Source of the DNA: Acidimicrobiaceae bacterium
GTDB lineage: Bacteria; Actinomycetota; Acidimicrobiia; Acidimicrobiales; Ilumatobacteraceae
Direction of reading: 5' to 3'
Assembly (NCBI GenBank): GCA_020637295.1
Contig: JACJWF010000001.1
Span: 186,001-250,000, forward strand
DNA length: 64,000 nt
In this document: piece by piece, positions 41,015 to 49,221 of the stretch
Layout of the letters: each line of letters begins with the position of its first letter
Numbering within the stretch: position 1 is the first letter of the stretch
Made by a program: the position numbers and the translations under genes
The notes under the pieces: generated by a model
What the model saw: only the letters and a program-made list of their open reading frames with translations
The model's database searches: none
What the model was told of the DNA's origin: nothing

Positions 41015-41020
41015 TACACT
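41015..41020 (+). promoter_or_regulatory. Leaderless -10 element of rpiB
   Basis: TACACT, exactly 7 nt before the ATG at 41028. Confidence 0.6.
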
Positions 41021-41027
41021 CGCCTCG

Positions 41028-41486
41028 ATGTCACGCGTCGCCATCGGCTCCGACCACGCCGGCTTCGACCTCAAGGAGCACCTCGTCGCGCTGCTGCGCG
41101 GCCAGGGCCACGAGGTCCTCGATCACGGCACCCATTCCACCGAGAGCTGCGACTACCCGCCGATCTGCGCGGCCGTGGGCCGCACCGTGCGCGACGGCGG
41201 CGCCGACTTCGGCATCGTCCTCGGTGGCAGCGGCCAGGGCGAGCAGCTTGCCGCCAACAAGGTGCGCGGCGTGCGTGCTGCACTGTGCAACGACCTGTAC
41301 ACGGCCCGCATGGCTCGGGCGCACAACGACGCCAACGTGCTCAGCATGGGCGGCCGGGTGGTGGGCGTCGGCCTCGCCGAGGAGATCCTCGCCACGTTCA
41401 TGTCCACCCAGTTCGAAGGCGGCCGCCACGCCCGCCGGGTCGAGCAACTCATGCAGATCGAGGCGGACGAAGCCGCCCGCGGCTGA
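41028..41486 (+). CDS. rpiB: Ribose-5-phosphate isomerase B
   Basis: A 152-residue RpiB/LacA-family isomerase that interconverts ribose-5-phosphate and ribulose-5-phosphate. VAIGSDHAGFDLKEHL is the N-terminal signature. DYPPICAAVG, GIVLGGSGQGEQLAANK (anion hole; the usual Cys of the GTGxG loop is Ser), and CNDLYTARMARAHNDANVLSMGGR are all present. The first gene of the rpiB-glyA-wecA run leading into the ATP synthase operon. Confidence 0.94.
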   Translation: MSRVAIGSDHAGFDLKEHLVALLRGQGHEVLDHGTHSTESCDYPPICAAVGRTVRDGGADFGIVLGGSGQGEQLAANKVRGVRAALCNDLYTARMARAHNDANVLSMGGRVVGVGLAEEILATFMSTQFEGGRHARRVEQLMQIEADEAARG

Positions 41487-41519
41487 CCCGCCCCACCTCC
41501 CACCGTCACGGAGCCCCCA

Positions 41520-42767
41520 ATGCCCTTCCCCAGCGACACCAACCCGGACACCGAGGTCTTCGCCCTCATCGACGCCGAGGTGCAGCGCCAGGTCACCGGC
41601 CTGCAGCTGATCGCCAGCGAGAACTTCACCTCGCCCGCCGTCATGCGCGCCGTCGGCAGCGCGCTCACCAACAAGTACTCCGAGGGCTACCCCGGCAAGC
41701 GCTACTACGGCGGCAACGCCGTGGTGGACTCCATCGAGGGCCTGGCGATCGAGCGGGTGAAGGCGCTCTTCGGGGCTGACCACGCCAACGTTCAGCCGCA
41801 CTCCGGCGCCAACGCCAACATGTGCGCCTACCAGGCCGTGCTGCAGCAGGGCGACACCGTGCTGGGCCTCAGCCTGGACCACGGTGGCCACCTCACCCAC
41901 GGGTCGCCGGTCAACGCCAGCGGGATGTACTACCACTTCATTCCGTACAAGGTGACCCCCGGCGACGAGCGCATCGACATGGATCAGGTGCGCGACCTGG
42001 CGCTGGAGCACCGGCCGAAGATGATCGTGGCCGGCACCACCAGCTATCCGCGTCGCCTGGACCCCGCGGCGTTCAAGGCGATCGCCGACGAGGTGGGCGC
42101 CCTGTTCCTGTTCGACGCCGCGCACATCGCCGGCCTCATCGCCGGTGGCGTGGCCCCGAACCCGGTGCCGTACGCGGACATCGTCACGTTCACCACGCAC
42201 AAGACGCTGCGCGGCCCGCGCGGTGGCACCATCCTGTGCAAGAAGGAGTTCGCCCAGGCGGTGGACAAGGCGGTGTTCCCCGGTTGGCAGGGCGGCCCGC
42301 TGGAGCACGTCATCGCCGGCAAGGCAGTGGCGTTCTTCGAAGCAGCACAGCCGAGCTTCAAGGCATACGCCGCGCAGGTGGTGGCCAACGCCAGCGCGCT
42401 CGCCGAGGCGCTGGTGGGCCAGGGCTTCCGCCTGGTCAGCGGTGGCACCGACAACCACCTGATGGTGGTGGACCTGCGGCCGTTCGACGCCGACCTCACC
42501 GGCAAGGAGGCCCAGGCCGTGCTGGACGAGGGCGGCGTGACGCTGAACAAGAACACCATCCCCGACGACCCGCGCAGCCCGTTCGTCACATCCGGCGTGC
42601 GTATCGGCACTCCGTCGGTCACCACGCAGGGGATGAAGGAGCCGCAGATGGCCGAGATCGCTGCGCTCATCGCCCGCATCCTGCGCCACCGCGACGACCC
42701 CGCCGCCGTCGCCGCGGCGAAGGCCGACGTGGCGGCGCTGTGCGCCCAGTTCCCCGCATACGGCTGA
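41520..42767 (+). CDS. glyA: Serine hydroxymethyltransferase
   Basis: A 415-residue PLP enzyme that converts serine and tetrahydrofolate to glycine and methylene-tetrahydrofolate. Landmarks are LIASENFTSPAVM, NKYSEGYPGKRYYGG, the PLP lysine in TTHKTLRGPRGG, and SGVRIGTPSVTTQG. The gene starts 33 nt after rpiB. wecA follows after 15 nt. Full length; no unusual features. Confidence 0.97.
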   Translation: MPFPSDTNPDTEVFALIDAEVQRQVTGLQLIASENFTSPAVMRAVGSALTNKYSEGYPGKRYYGGNAVVDSIEGLAIERVKALFGADHANVQPHSGANANMCAYQAVLQQGDTVLGLSLDHGGHLTHGSPVNASGMYYHFIPYKVTPGDERIDMDQVRDLALEHRPKMIVAGTTSYPRRLDPAAFKAIADEVGALFLFDAAHIAGLIAGGVAPNPVPYADIVTFTTHKTLRGPRGGTILCKKEFAQAVDKAVFPGWQGGPLEHVIAGKAVAFFEAAQPSFKAYAAQVVANASALAEALVGQGFRLVSGGTDNHLMVVDLRPFDADLTGKEAQAVLDEGGVTLNKNTIPDDPRSPFVTSGVRIGTPSVTTQGMKEPQMAEIAALIARILRHRDDPAAVAAAKADVAALCAQFPAYG

Positions 42768-42782
42768 CGCCCGCCGGCCCAC

Positions 42783-43901
42783 ATGCCCACCACCGCCTCC
42801 TACCTGCTGATCGGGGCGATCGCCGCAGTGGTCACGTTCGCCACCACACCGGTGGTGGTCATGGCGGCGAAGCGGTTCGGGTGGGTGGTCGAGCCCGACG
42901 AGCGCCGTGTCCACAAGGTGCCCACGCCCGACGTGGGCGGCATCGCGATGATCACCGGGTTCGTCGTGGCATTCGGGGTGGCCCGCCTGCTCGACGTGTT
43001 CGACCCGCTGTTCGCCCGTAGCTCCGAGCCCCAGGGCGTGATCTTCGCCGCCGTGCTGATGTTCCTCGTGGGGTTCATCGACGACATCCGCGAGATCTCC
43101 GCGCCGGCCAAGGTGGCGGGCACGGTGCTGGTGGCCGTGGTGCTCGTCTACTACGGCGTCACGATGTTCTACTTCCGTGTCCCGTTCGTGGACGTCTTCG
43201 TGCTCAGCGACGACTGGATCCCACTCTTCACCACGGTGTGGCTGCTGGGCATGACCCAGGCCATCAACTTGATCGACGGGCTGGATGGCCTGGCCGCCGG
43301 CATCGTGGCCATCGGCGCCGGGGCGTTCTTCCTCTACAGCCAGCGCCTCGCCGACCCGGAGGTCGGCATGCTCACCCAGCCCAACCTCGGGCCACTGGTG
43401 GCGATCCTCACCGTCGGCATCTGCATCGGCTTCCTGCCGCACAACTTCAATCCGGCGCGGATCTTCATGGGGGATGGCGGGGCGTTGCTGCTCGGCCTGC
43501 TGATGGCCGTCAGCACCAGCGTGGTGGGGGGCCGGGCCGACCCGAACAACCAGCGGTACGTGGGCCAGACCTACTTCTTCCTGGCCCCGCTGTTCATCCC
43601 CCTGTTCATCCTCGGGGTGCCGATCCTGGACACGCTGTGGGCGATCATCCGACGCGCGGCCAAGCGGCAGGGCGTGTCGTCGGCCGACAAGAAGCACCTC
43701 CACCACCGGCTCATGGAGATGGGGCACGGGCAGCGTCGCAGTGTGCTCATCCTGTGGGCGTGGACGGCGCTGCTGTCCGCCTTCGTGCTCTACCCGGTGT
43801 TCACCGGAAGCGGGGCGAGCTACATCCCCATCGGGGCGGCGATGCTCGGGCTGGTGCTGTACACGGTGCTGCACCCGCAGATCCGCCGGCGCCGGGCCTG
43901 A
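42783..43901 (+). CDS. wecA: Undecaprenyl-phosphate glycosyl-1-phosphate transferase (WecA/MraY family)
   Basis: A 372-residue membrane enzyme with about 10-11 segments that transfers GlcNAc-1-phosphate (or a similar sugar) to undecaprenyl/decaprenyl phosphate at the start of cell-wall polymer synthesis. Family motifs are FIDDIREI (Mg binding), NLIDGLDGLAAG, NPARIFMGDGGALLLG and the cytoplasmic HLHHRLMEMGHGQRR. Actinobacteria commonly carry this gene (Rv1302/rfe in mycobacteria) directly before the atp operon. The 3' end is followed by a 136-bp gap with the atp promoter. Confidence 0.92.
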   Translation: MPTTASYLLIGAIAAVVTFATTPVVVMAAKRFGWVVEPDERRVHKVPTPDVGGIAMITGFVVAFGVARLLDVFDPLFARSSEPQGVIFAAVLMFLVGFIDDIREISAPAKVAGTVLVAVVLVYYGVTMFYFRVPFVDVFVLSDDWIPLFTTVWLLGMTQAINLIDGLDGLAAGIVAIGAGAFFLYSQRLADPEVGMLTQPNLGPLVAILTVGICIGFLPHNFNPARIFMGDGGALLLGLLMAVSTSVVGGRADPNNQRYVGQTYFFLAPLFIPLFILGVPILDTLWAIIRRAAKRQGVSSADKKHLHHRLMEMGHGQRRSVLILWAWTALLSAFVLYPVFTGSGASYIPIGAAMLGLVLYTVLHPQIRRRRA

Positions 43902-43940
43902 GGCCGGCGCGAACTGCAACATGAACGCCACACGACGGAT

Positions 43941-43971
43941 TTGCGCGGCCCGGCTACCGACCGGCTAGATT
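43941..43971 (+). promoter_or_regulatory. Promoter of the ATP synthase operon
   Basis: TTGCGC (43941-43946) and TAGATT (43966-43971) with a 19-bp spacer. It would give a leader of about 60 nt before the GTG at 44038. Confidence 0.5.
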
Positions 43972-44037
43972 GTGTGCGCGTTCACAAGCGGGTCACATCG
44001 TGGTGGCTTGCGCGCGACCGAAGGCCCCACCTCTCTC

Positions 44038-44334
44038 GTGAAGCTCCTCCCCACACCGCGCCCGCTGGACACGGCGCAGAATGGCCAGACGCTGGGCCGT
44101 GGTGTGGACTTCGCGCTCACGATGCTGGTGTTCCTGGGCGTCGGTGCGCTGGTGGACCACTGGCTCGGCACCTGGCCGCTCGTGGCCATCGTGCTCGTGG
44201 TGGTGTCGGTCGTCGGCCAGTTCCTCAAGATGTACTACGAGTACTCGGCCACCATGGATCAGTTGCAGGCCGAGCGTGCCGCTGCTCGTGCCGCCCAGCC
44301 GAAGTCGGCGCCCTCCTCGGAGCAGGCGGCATGA
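44038..44334 (+). CDS. AtpZ/AtpI-like small membrane protein
   Basis: A 98-residue protein with two hydrophobic segments (around ALTMLVFLGVGALVDHWLG and PLVAIVLVVVSVVGQFLKMYY) and a charged Ala-rich tail. It has the AtpZ/F0F1-ATPase assembly-factor layout, including the G-x-x-x-D between the helices. AtpZ and AtpI help assemble the c-ring and supply Mg. The GTG at 44038 lies after the promoter; codons upstream to 43972 would be partly untranscribed. Its stop overlaps the ATG of the next gene (ATGA). Confidence 0.72.
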   Translation: MKLLPTPRPLDTAQNGQTLGRGVDFALTMLVFLGVGALVDHWLGTWPLVAIVLVVVSVVGQFLKMYYEYSATMDQLQAERAAARAAQPKSAPSSEQAA

Positions 44335-44777
44335 CCATGACCGAGCCGAATCCGGTCCTCACCGCCCTGCCCGGCCCGGCGCCGGAGGTCAGCGTCACCA
44401 AGGACATGGTGAAGCGGGGGCTGGTCGTCGCTCCGTTGCTGATCGCCGTGTGCGGTTTCATCTGGGGCCTGCACGGTGCGTACAGCAGCGCCTACGGCGT
44501 CGCCATCGTGCTCATCAACTTCGCACTCGCCGCCGGCACCGTCGCCATGACCGCCCGCATCAGCATTGGGCTGATGATGGGTGCGGTACTGTTCGGCTAC
44601 CTCGTCCGCCTCGGCCTCATCTTCCTGGCAGTTCTGCTGGTGAAGGACGCCGGTTGGATTTCGCTCCCGGCCCTCGGAGCGACCATCATCGTGACGCACC
44701 TCGGTCTCCTGGTCTGGGAGATGAAGTACGTCGCCATCTCCCTTGCCCACCCAGGCCTGAAACCAGTCCGCTCGTAA
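44331..44777 (+). CDS. ATP synthase subunit I-like protein
   Basis: A 148-residue membrane protein with four hydrophobic segments, beginning after a 35-residue polar head. The third segment ends in FGYLVRLGLIFLAV, a pattern shared by AtpI proteins, and the position is directly before atpB. It probably assists c-ring assembly. It starts in an ATGA overlap with the previous gene and ends 15 nt before atpB. Confidence 0.75.
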   Translation: MTMTEPNPVLTALPGPAPEVSVTKDMVKRGLVVAPLLIAVCGFIWGLHGAYSSAYGVAIVLINFALAAGTVAMTARISIGLMMGAVLFGYLVRLGLIFLAVLLVKDAGWISLPALGATIIVTHLGLLVWEMKYVAISLAHPGLKPVRS

Positions 44778-44792
44778 CCCACAGGAATCACC

Positions 44793-45560
44793 GTGATCGC
44801 CGAAGCCTTCAAGTTCCCGCTGATCAACTCCATCCTGCGTTGGAAGGATCTCTTCACGTCCTTCAACAAGGTGGCGCTCATCGCCGTCGCGGCGGCCGTC
44901 ATCGGCACGGTCGTGTTCCTGCTGGCCGGCAGCAAGGACGCCAACACCGCGCCGAAGGGCGTCCGCAACCTGGCGGAGAGCTCGGTGGAGTTCATCGAGA
45001 ACGGCATCGTCATGCAGACGATGGGCAAGGACGGCCTGGGCTGGACGCCGTTCCTGCTCAGCCTGTTCATCTTCATCTACCTGTGCAACGCACCCGGCAT
45101 CATCCCGGTCATCTACATGCCGGCCACGGCCCGCATGGCCATCCCCATGTTCCTCGCCCTCCTCGTGTGGGTCGTCTACATGGGCGTCGGCTTCAAGCAC
45201 CAGGGCATCAAGTACCTCACCCACACCATCTGGCCCCCCGGCGTGCCGGTGGCGCTGAAGCCGCTGGTGGGCCTCATCGAGCTGGTGTCCAACTACATCG
45301 TCCGTCCCTTCTCGCTCACGGTGCGACTCTTCGCCAACATGCTCGCCGGGCACATCCTGCTCGTCGTGTTCGCCCTGCTCACCCAGTCGCTGATCACCGC
45401 TGAGACCATGCAGGCGCTGCTGAAGCCGATGATGGTGCTGCCCCTCTTCATGCTCATCTTCCTCACGGCGTTCGAGGTGCTGGTGGCCTTCCTGCAGGCC
45501 TACATCTTCACCATCCTCACGGCCGTGTACATCGGTAGCTCGGCCCATCCCGAGCACTGA
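44793..45560 (+). CDS. atpB: ATP synthase F0 subunit a
   Basis: A 255-residue membrane subunit that forms the proton half-channels. The essential arginine is in the conserved RPFSLTVRLFANMLAGH block, and the last helix contains AFEVLVAFLQAYIFTILTAVYI. The GTG at 44793 is the first codon of the conserved frame. It is followed by 50 bp before atpE with AGGAG near the next start, as expected for the strongly translated c subunit. Confidence 0.95.
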   Translation: MIAEAFKFPLINSILRWKDLFTSFNKVALIAVAAAVIGTVVFLLAGSKDANTAPKGVRNLAESSVEFIENGIVMQTMGKDGLGWTPFLLSLFIFIYLCNAPGIIPVIYMPATARMAIPMFLALLVWVVYMGVGFKHQGIKYLTHTIWPPGVPVALKPLVGLIELVSNYIVRPFSLTVRLFANMLAGHILLVVFALLTQSLITAETMQALLKPMMVLPLFMLIFLTAFEVLVAFLQAYIFTILTAVYIGSSAHPEH

Positions 45561-45610
45561 CCCAACCCAATCTCCATACCCAGAACACTCATCAGGAGAA
45601 TCACAGAACA

Positions 45611-45883
45611 ATGGAAGCTTTCGCCCACCTCGTGGCAGCCACCGGCCTCACCGCCGACGAGCAGAAGGCCGCCGCCGCCGCTTCGTCGGCCGGTTTCGCC
45701 TACGGCCTGGCCGCCATCGGCCCTGGCATCGGCATCGGTTACCTCGTCGGCAAGTCGGTCGAGGCCATGGCCCGCCAGCCCGAGGCCGCCGGCATGGTGC
45801 GTACCACCATGTTCCTCGGCATCGCCTTCACCGAGGCGCTCGCCCTCATCGGCTTCGTGGTCTTCATCCTCATCGGCCTCTGA
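45611..45883 (+). CDS. atpE: ATP synthase F0 subunit c
   Basis: A 90-residue hairpin that forms the rotor ring. Helix 1 carries GPGIGIGYLVG, the polar loop RQPE, and helix 2 the ion-binding Glu75 in GIAFTEALALIGFV. The set of residues fits proton, not sodium, coupling. The N-terminus is longer than typical by about 10-15 residues and charged (TADEQK). AGGAG is 8-12 nt before the ATG. Confidence 0.95.
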   Translation: MEAFAHLVAATGLTADEQKAAAAASSAGFAYGLAAIGPGIGIGYLVGKSVEAMARQPEAAGMVRTTMFLGIAFTEALALIGFVVFILIGL

Positions 45884-45922
45884 TCCACCCGTTCGAATTC
45901 CACCCGTCCCGAAGGAGTTGAC

Positions 45923-46510
45923 GTGCTCGCAGCCGTCGTCCATCTCGAGGGAACTTCGGTCACCGTCCACCTGACCCCCATGGAGGGGGAGGGCTCTGAA
46001 GAGCTCGCCGGTGTCACGGATCCGAAGGAACCCGGCCCCATCATCCCCGAGCTCAAGGAGCTCGCCTGGGGTGCTGGCTCGTTCATCGTGTTCGCGCTCC
46101 TCATGCGCTTCTTCCTCTACCCGAGGCTGAAGAAGGGCATGGACGCCCGGTACCACGGCATCCGTTCGGCGCACGAGAGCGCCGACGCGGAGCGCGCCGC
46201 GGCCCGTGCGGAAGTGGCCGAGTACGAGGCCCAGCTGGCCGCCATCAAGGCCGAAGCCGCCCGCAAGGTGGACGACGCCCGGGCGACGCTGGAGGCCGAG
46301 CGTGCCGCAGCGATGGCCGACGTCAACGCCGAGGTGTCGGCGCAGCGGTCGGCGGCGATGGCCGAGGCCGAGGCCGCCAAGGCCGCGGTGCGGGATCAGA
46401 TCGCCGCGGCAGTGGGCGACGTCGCCGGCCGCGCCGGCGAGTTGGCCACTGGCCGCCGCCCGAGCGACGACGTCGTGACGCGAGTGGTGCAGGAGGTGAT
46501 GGCGCGATGA
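45923..46510 (+). CDS. atpF: ATP synthase F0 subunit b (first copy)
   Basis: A 195-residue stator subunit. An unusual polar N-terminal extension of about 45 residues precedes the membrane helix (AWGAGSFIVFALLMRFFLYPRL). A long Ala/Glu/Arg coiled coil then makes the peripheral stalk. GAAGGAG precedes the GTG at 45923. The next gene encodes a second b-type subunit and overlaps it by 4 bp (ATGA), which suggests a b/b' heterodimer. Confidence 0.9.
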   Translation: MLAAVVHLEGTSVTVHLTPMEGEGSEELAGVTDPKEPGPIIPELKELAWGAGSFIVFALLMRFFLYPRLKKGMDARYHGIRSAHESADAERAAARAEVAEYEAQLAAIKAEAARKVDDARATLEAERAAAMADVNAEVSAQRSAAMAEAEAAKAAVRDQIAAAVGDVAGRAGELATGRRPSDDVVTRVVQEVMAR

Positions 46511-47088
46511 ACGTTCTGGGCATCGCCACCGTCGCCGGGCGCCTCATCGCCGGCGAAGAATTCGGGGTCGACAGCGACGGTCACATCACGTCGCACAGCT
46601 GGCTGCTGCCCGACAAGGCAGAGCTGATCTGGGGCACCCTGTCGTCGCTGCTGATCTTCGGCCTGCTGTGGAAGTTCGGCGGGCCGGCCATCAAGAAGGG
46701 CATGGCTGCTCGCACCGAGCGGATCCAGAAGGAGCTCGACGCTGCTGCCGCCGACAAGGCTGCGGCCGCCACCGAGGCCGCCGAGATCCGTCAGGCCAAG
46801 GGCGACATCGAAGCCGCCCGCGCTCGCATCCTCGGCGAGGCCGAGGAGCAGGCGGCGCTGGTCCTCAGCGAGGGTCGGGCCCGCCTGGAGCAGGAGATCG
46901 CCGACGTCCGCACCCGCACGTCGGCCGAGATCGCCTCCATGGGCAGCCGCGCCGGCGACGAACTGCGGGCCGAGATCGCCCGCCTGTCGCACGCCGCCGT
47001 CGACCATGTGGTCAAGGGCAGCCTGGACGACGCGACGCAGCAGGAGCTCATCGAGAGCTTCATTTCGCGAGTGGGAGCCAGCGCATGA
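46507..47088 (+). CDS. ATP synthase F0 subunit b' (second copy)
   Basis: A 193-residue second b-type subunit. A 38-residue polar N-terminus is followed by a membrane helix (ELIWGTLSSLLIFGLLWKFG) and PAIKKGMAARTERIQKEL, the standard start of the stalk coiled coil. It overlaps atpF and atpH by 4 bp each (ATGA), so atpF-atpF'-atpH are translationally coupled. Two different b genes are normal in phototrophs but not in most actinobacteria, where b and delta are often fused instead. Confidence 0.88.
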   Translation: MNVLGIATVAGRLIAGEEFGVDSDGHITSHSWLLPDKAELIWGTLSSLLIFGLLWKFGGPAIKKGMAARTERIQKELDAAAADKAAAATEAAEIRQAKGDIEAARARILGEAEEQAALVLSEGRARLEQEIADVRTRTSAEIASMGSRAGDELRAEIARLSHAAVDHVVKGSLDDATQQELIESFISRVGASA

Positions 47089-47612
47089 GCGACGCACGTA
47101 TCGAGGGTTACGCCCGCGGCCTGTTCGAGATCGCCCGGGCCGAAGGCACGTTGGACGAGGTGGAGGACGAGCTCTTCCGCTTCGCCCGCAGCTTCGAGTC
47201 CAGCGACTCCCTGCGGTCCGCCCTCACCGACGACATGATCCCGGCCGCCAAGCGCCTGGCCATCGTGGAGGACCTCCTCGGCGGCAAGGCCACGGCCACC
47301 ACCACCCAGCTCATCAGCATGGTGGTGGGCGCCGGTCGCGGCCGCGACCTGCCGGCCATCATCGACACGCTGGTGGCCCGGGCCAGTAGCGCCAAGAACC
47401 TCGAGGTCGCCGAAGTGCGCACAGCCGTGCCGCTCTCCGCCGACCAGCAGGCCCGCCTCGCCGCCGCCCTGGCCAACGCCACCGGCCGCCAGGTGAACCT
47501 GAAGGTGGTCGTCGACCCCGCCGTCATCGGCGGCGTGGTGGCCACCGTCGGCGACACCGTCATCGACGGCAGCGTCCGCACCCGTATCGACCAGCTGAAG
47601 TCCCGCCTCTAG
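47085..47612 (+). CDS. atpH: ATP synthase F1 subunit delta
   Basis: A 175-residue OSCP/delta subunit that links F1 to the stator. The N-terminal YARGLFEIARAEGTLDEVEDEL and the C-terminal DPAVIGGVVATVGDTVIDGSVRTRIDQLK are family signatures. It is a free-standing delta, not a b-delta fusion like that in mycobacteria, which fits the presence of two separate b genes. It starts in an ATGA overlap with atpF'. Confidence 0.94.
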   Translation: MSDARIEGYARGLFEIARAEGTLDEVEDELFRFARSFESSDSLRSALTDDMIPAAKRLAIVEDLLGGKATATTTQLISMVVGAGRGRDLPAIIDTLVARASSAKNLEVAEVRTAVPLSADQQARLAAALANATGRQVNLKVVVDPAVIGGVVATVGDTVIDGSVRTRIDQLKSRL

Positions 47613-47626
47613 GAGCTCGAAGAACC

Positions 47627-49219
47627 ATGGCTGAACTCACTCTCTCCGCCGGCGACATCGCCCAGGCGCTGAAGAAGAACCTGGAGGGCTTCGAGCCTTC
47701 GCTGGAGGCCCGCACCGTCGGTCGCGTCGCCGAGGTGGGCGACGGCATCGCCCGCGTCAGCGGCCTCCCGGACTGCGCCGTCAACGAGCTGCTCGAGTTC
47801 GAGGACGGCACCGTCGGCCTCGCCCTCAACCTGGAAGAAGCGGCCATCGGTGCCGTGGTGCTCGGCAATGCCGAAGGCATCGAGGAAGGGCAGACCGTCA
47901 AGGCGACGGGCCGCATCCTCTCCGTGCAGGTCGGCGACGCCCTGCTCGGCCGGGTCATCAACGCCCTCGGCGAGCCGCTGGACGGCAAGGGCGAGATCAT
48001 CGGCGGCATCGACCGCCGTGTGGAGATCCAGGCCCCCGGCATCCTCGGCCGCAAGCCGGTGCACGAGCCGCTGCAGACCGGCATCAAGGCCATCGACGCG
48101 ATGACCCCGATCGGCCGTGGCCAGCGCGAGCTGATCATCGGCGACCGCAAGACCGGCAAGACCACGGTGGCGATCGACACGATCATCAACCAGCGTGGCC
48201 TCGGCGTGAAGTGCATCTACGTCGCCATCGGCCAGAAGGGCTCCACCGTCGCCCAGACCGTGGAAGTGCTCCGCCAGTACGGCGCCCTCGAGTACACCGT
48301 CGTCGTGGCCGCCCCGGCCTCCGACCCTGCCCCCTTCAAGTACCTCGCCCCGTACTCCGGCTGCGCCCTCGGCCAGCACTGGATGGAGAACGGCGAGCAC
48401 GCCCTCGTGGTGTACGACGACCTGTCGAAGCAGGCCGAGGCCTACCGCCAGATGTCGCTGCTGCTGCGCCGCCCGCCGGGCCGCGAGGCCTACCCGGGCG
48501 ACGTGTTCTACCTGCACAGCCGCCTGCTGGAGCGTGCCGCCAAGCTCTCCGACGAGCGTGGCGCCGGTTCGCTCACGGCCCTCCCGGTCATCGAGACCAA
48601 GGCCGGCGACGTGTCCGCCTACATCCCCACCAACGTGATCTCGATCACCGACGGCCAGGTGTTCCTCCAGGACAACCTGTTCAAGTCCGGTGTGCGTCCG
48701 GCCGTCGACGTGGGCATCTCGGTGTCCCGCGTGGGTGGTGCGGCCCAGATCAAGTCGATGAAGGGCGTCGCCGGCACGCTGAAGCTGGACCTCGCCCAGT
48801 TCCGTGAGCTGGAGGCCTTCGCCACGTTCGGCTCGGAGCTCGACGCCGTGTCGAAGGCCCAGCTGGAGCGTGGCTACCGCCTGGTGGAGCTGCTGAAGCA
48901 GCCGCTGAACAGCCCGATGCCCGTGCAGGAGCAGGTGGTCAGCATCTTCGCCGGCACCCGTGGCTACCTGGACGACCTGCCGGTGGAGGACGTGCGCCGG
49001 TTCGAGCAGGCCCTGCTCGACCACATGCGCCTGCGCCACGCCGATCTGCTGGACAGCCTGCGCACCGGGGGCATCCCCGACGATCTCGGCCAGGTCGTGG
49101 CCGACTTCAAGGAGCAGTTCCTCGCCCGGGCCGCGGAGCAGCGCGCCGCCGATCCCACCGCCACGTCCGCCGCCGAGCTCGGCGAGGCCGAGAGCGACAA
49201 GACCCTCGCAACGGAGTAG
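47627..49219 (+). CDS. atpA: ATP synthase F1 subunit alpha
   Basis: A 530-residue non-catalytic nucleotide-binding subunit. Walker A is GDRKTGKT (residues 172-179). VYDDLSKQAEAYRQMSLLLRRPPGREAYPGDVFYLHSRLLERAAKL is the classic alpha signature region, with the arginine finger in SVSRVGGAAQ. GGAG precedes the ATG at 47627. The C-terminal tail (about 25 residues after ARAAEQRAAD) is charged and Ala-rich. Confidence 0.97.
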   Translation: MAELTLSAGDIAQALKKNLEGFEPSLEARTVGRVAEVGDGIARVSGLPDCAVNELLEFEDGTVGLALNLEEAAIGAVVLGNAEGIEEGQTVKATGRILSVQVGDALLGRVINALGEPLDGKGEIIGGIDRRVEIQAPGILGRKPVHEPLQTGIKAIDAMTPIGRGQRELIIGDRKTGKTTVAIDTIINQRGLGVKCIYVAIGQKGSTVAQTVEVLRQYGALEYTVVVAAPASDPAPFKYLAPYSGCALGQHWMENGEHALVVYDDLSKQAEAYRQMSLLLRRPPGREAYPGDVFYLHSRLLERAAKLSDERGAGSLTALPVIETKAGDVSAYIPTNVISITDGQVFLQDNLFKSGVRPAVDVGISVSRVGGAAQIKSMKGVAGTLKLDLAQFRELEAFATFGSELDAVSKAQLERGYRLVELLKQPLNSPMPVQEQVVSIFAGTRGYLDDLPVEDVRRFEQALLDHMRLRHADLLDSLRTGGIPDDLGQVVADFKEQFLARAAEQRAADPTATSAAELGEAESDKTLATE

Positions 49220-49221
49220 TC

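Noticed and set aside
41487..41519. A glycine riboswitch upstream of glyA
   Set aside because: The gap after rpiB is only 33 nt, too short for an aptamer.
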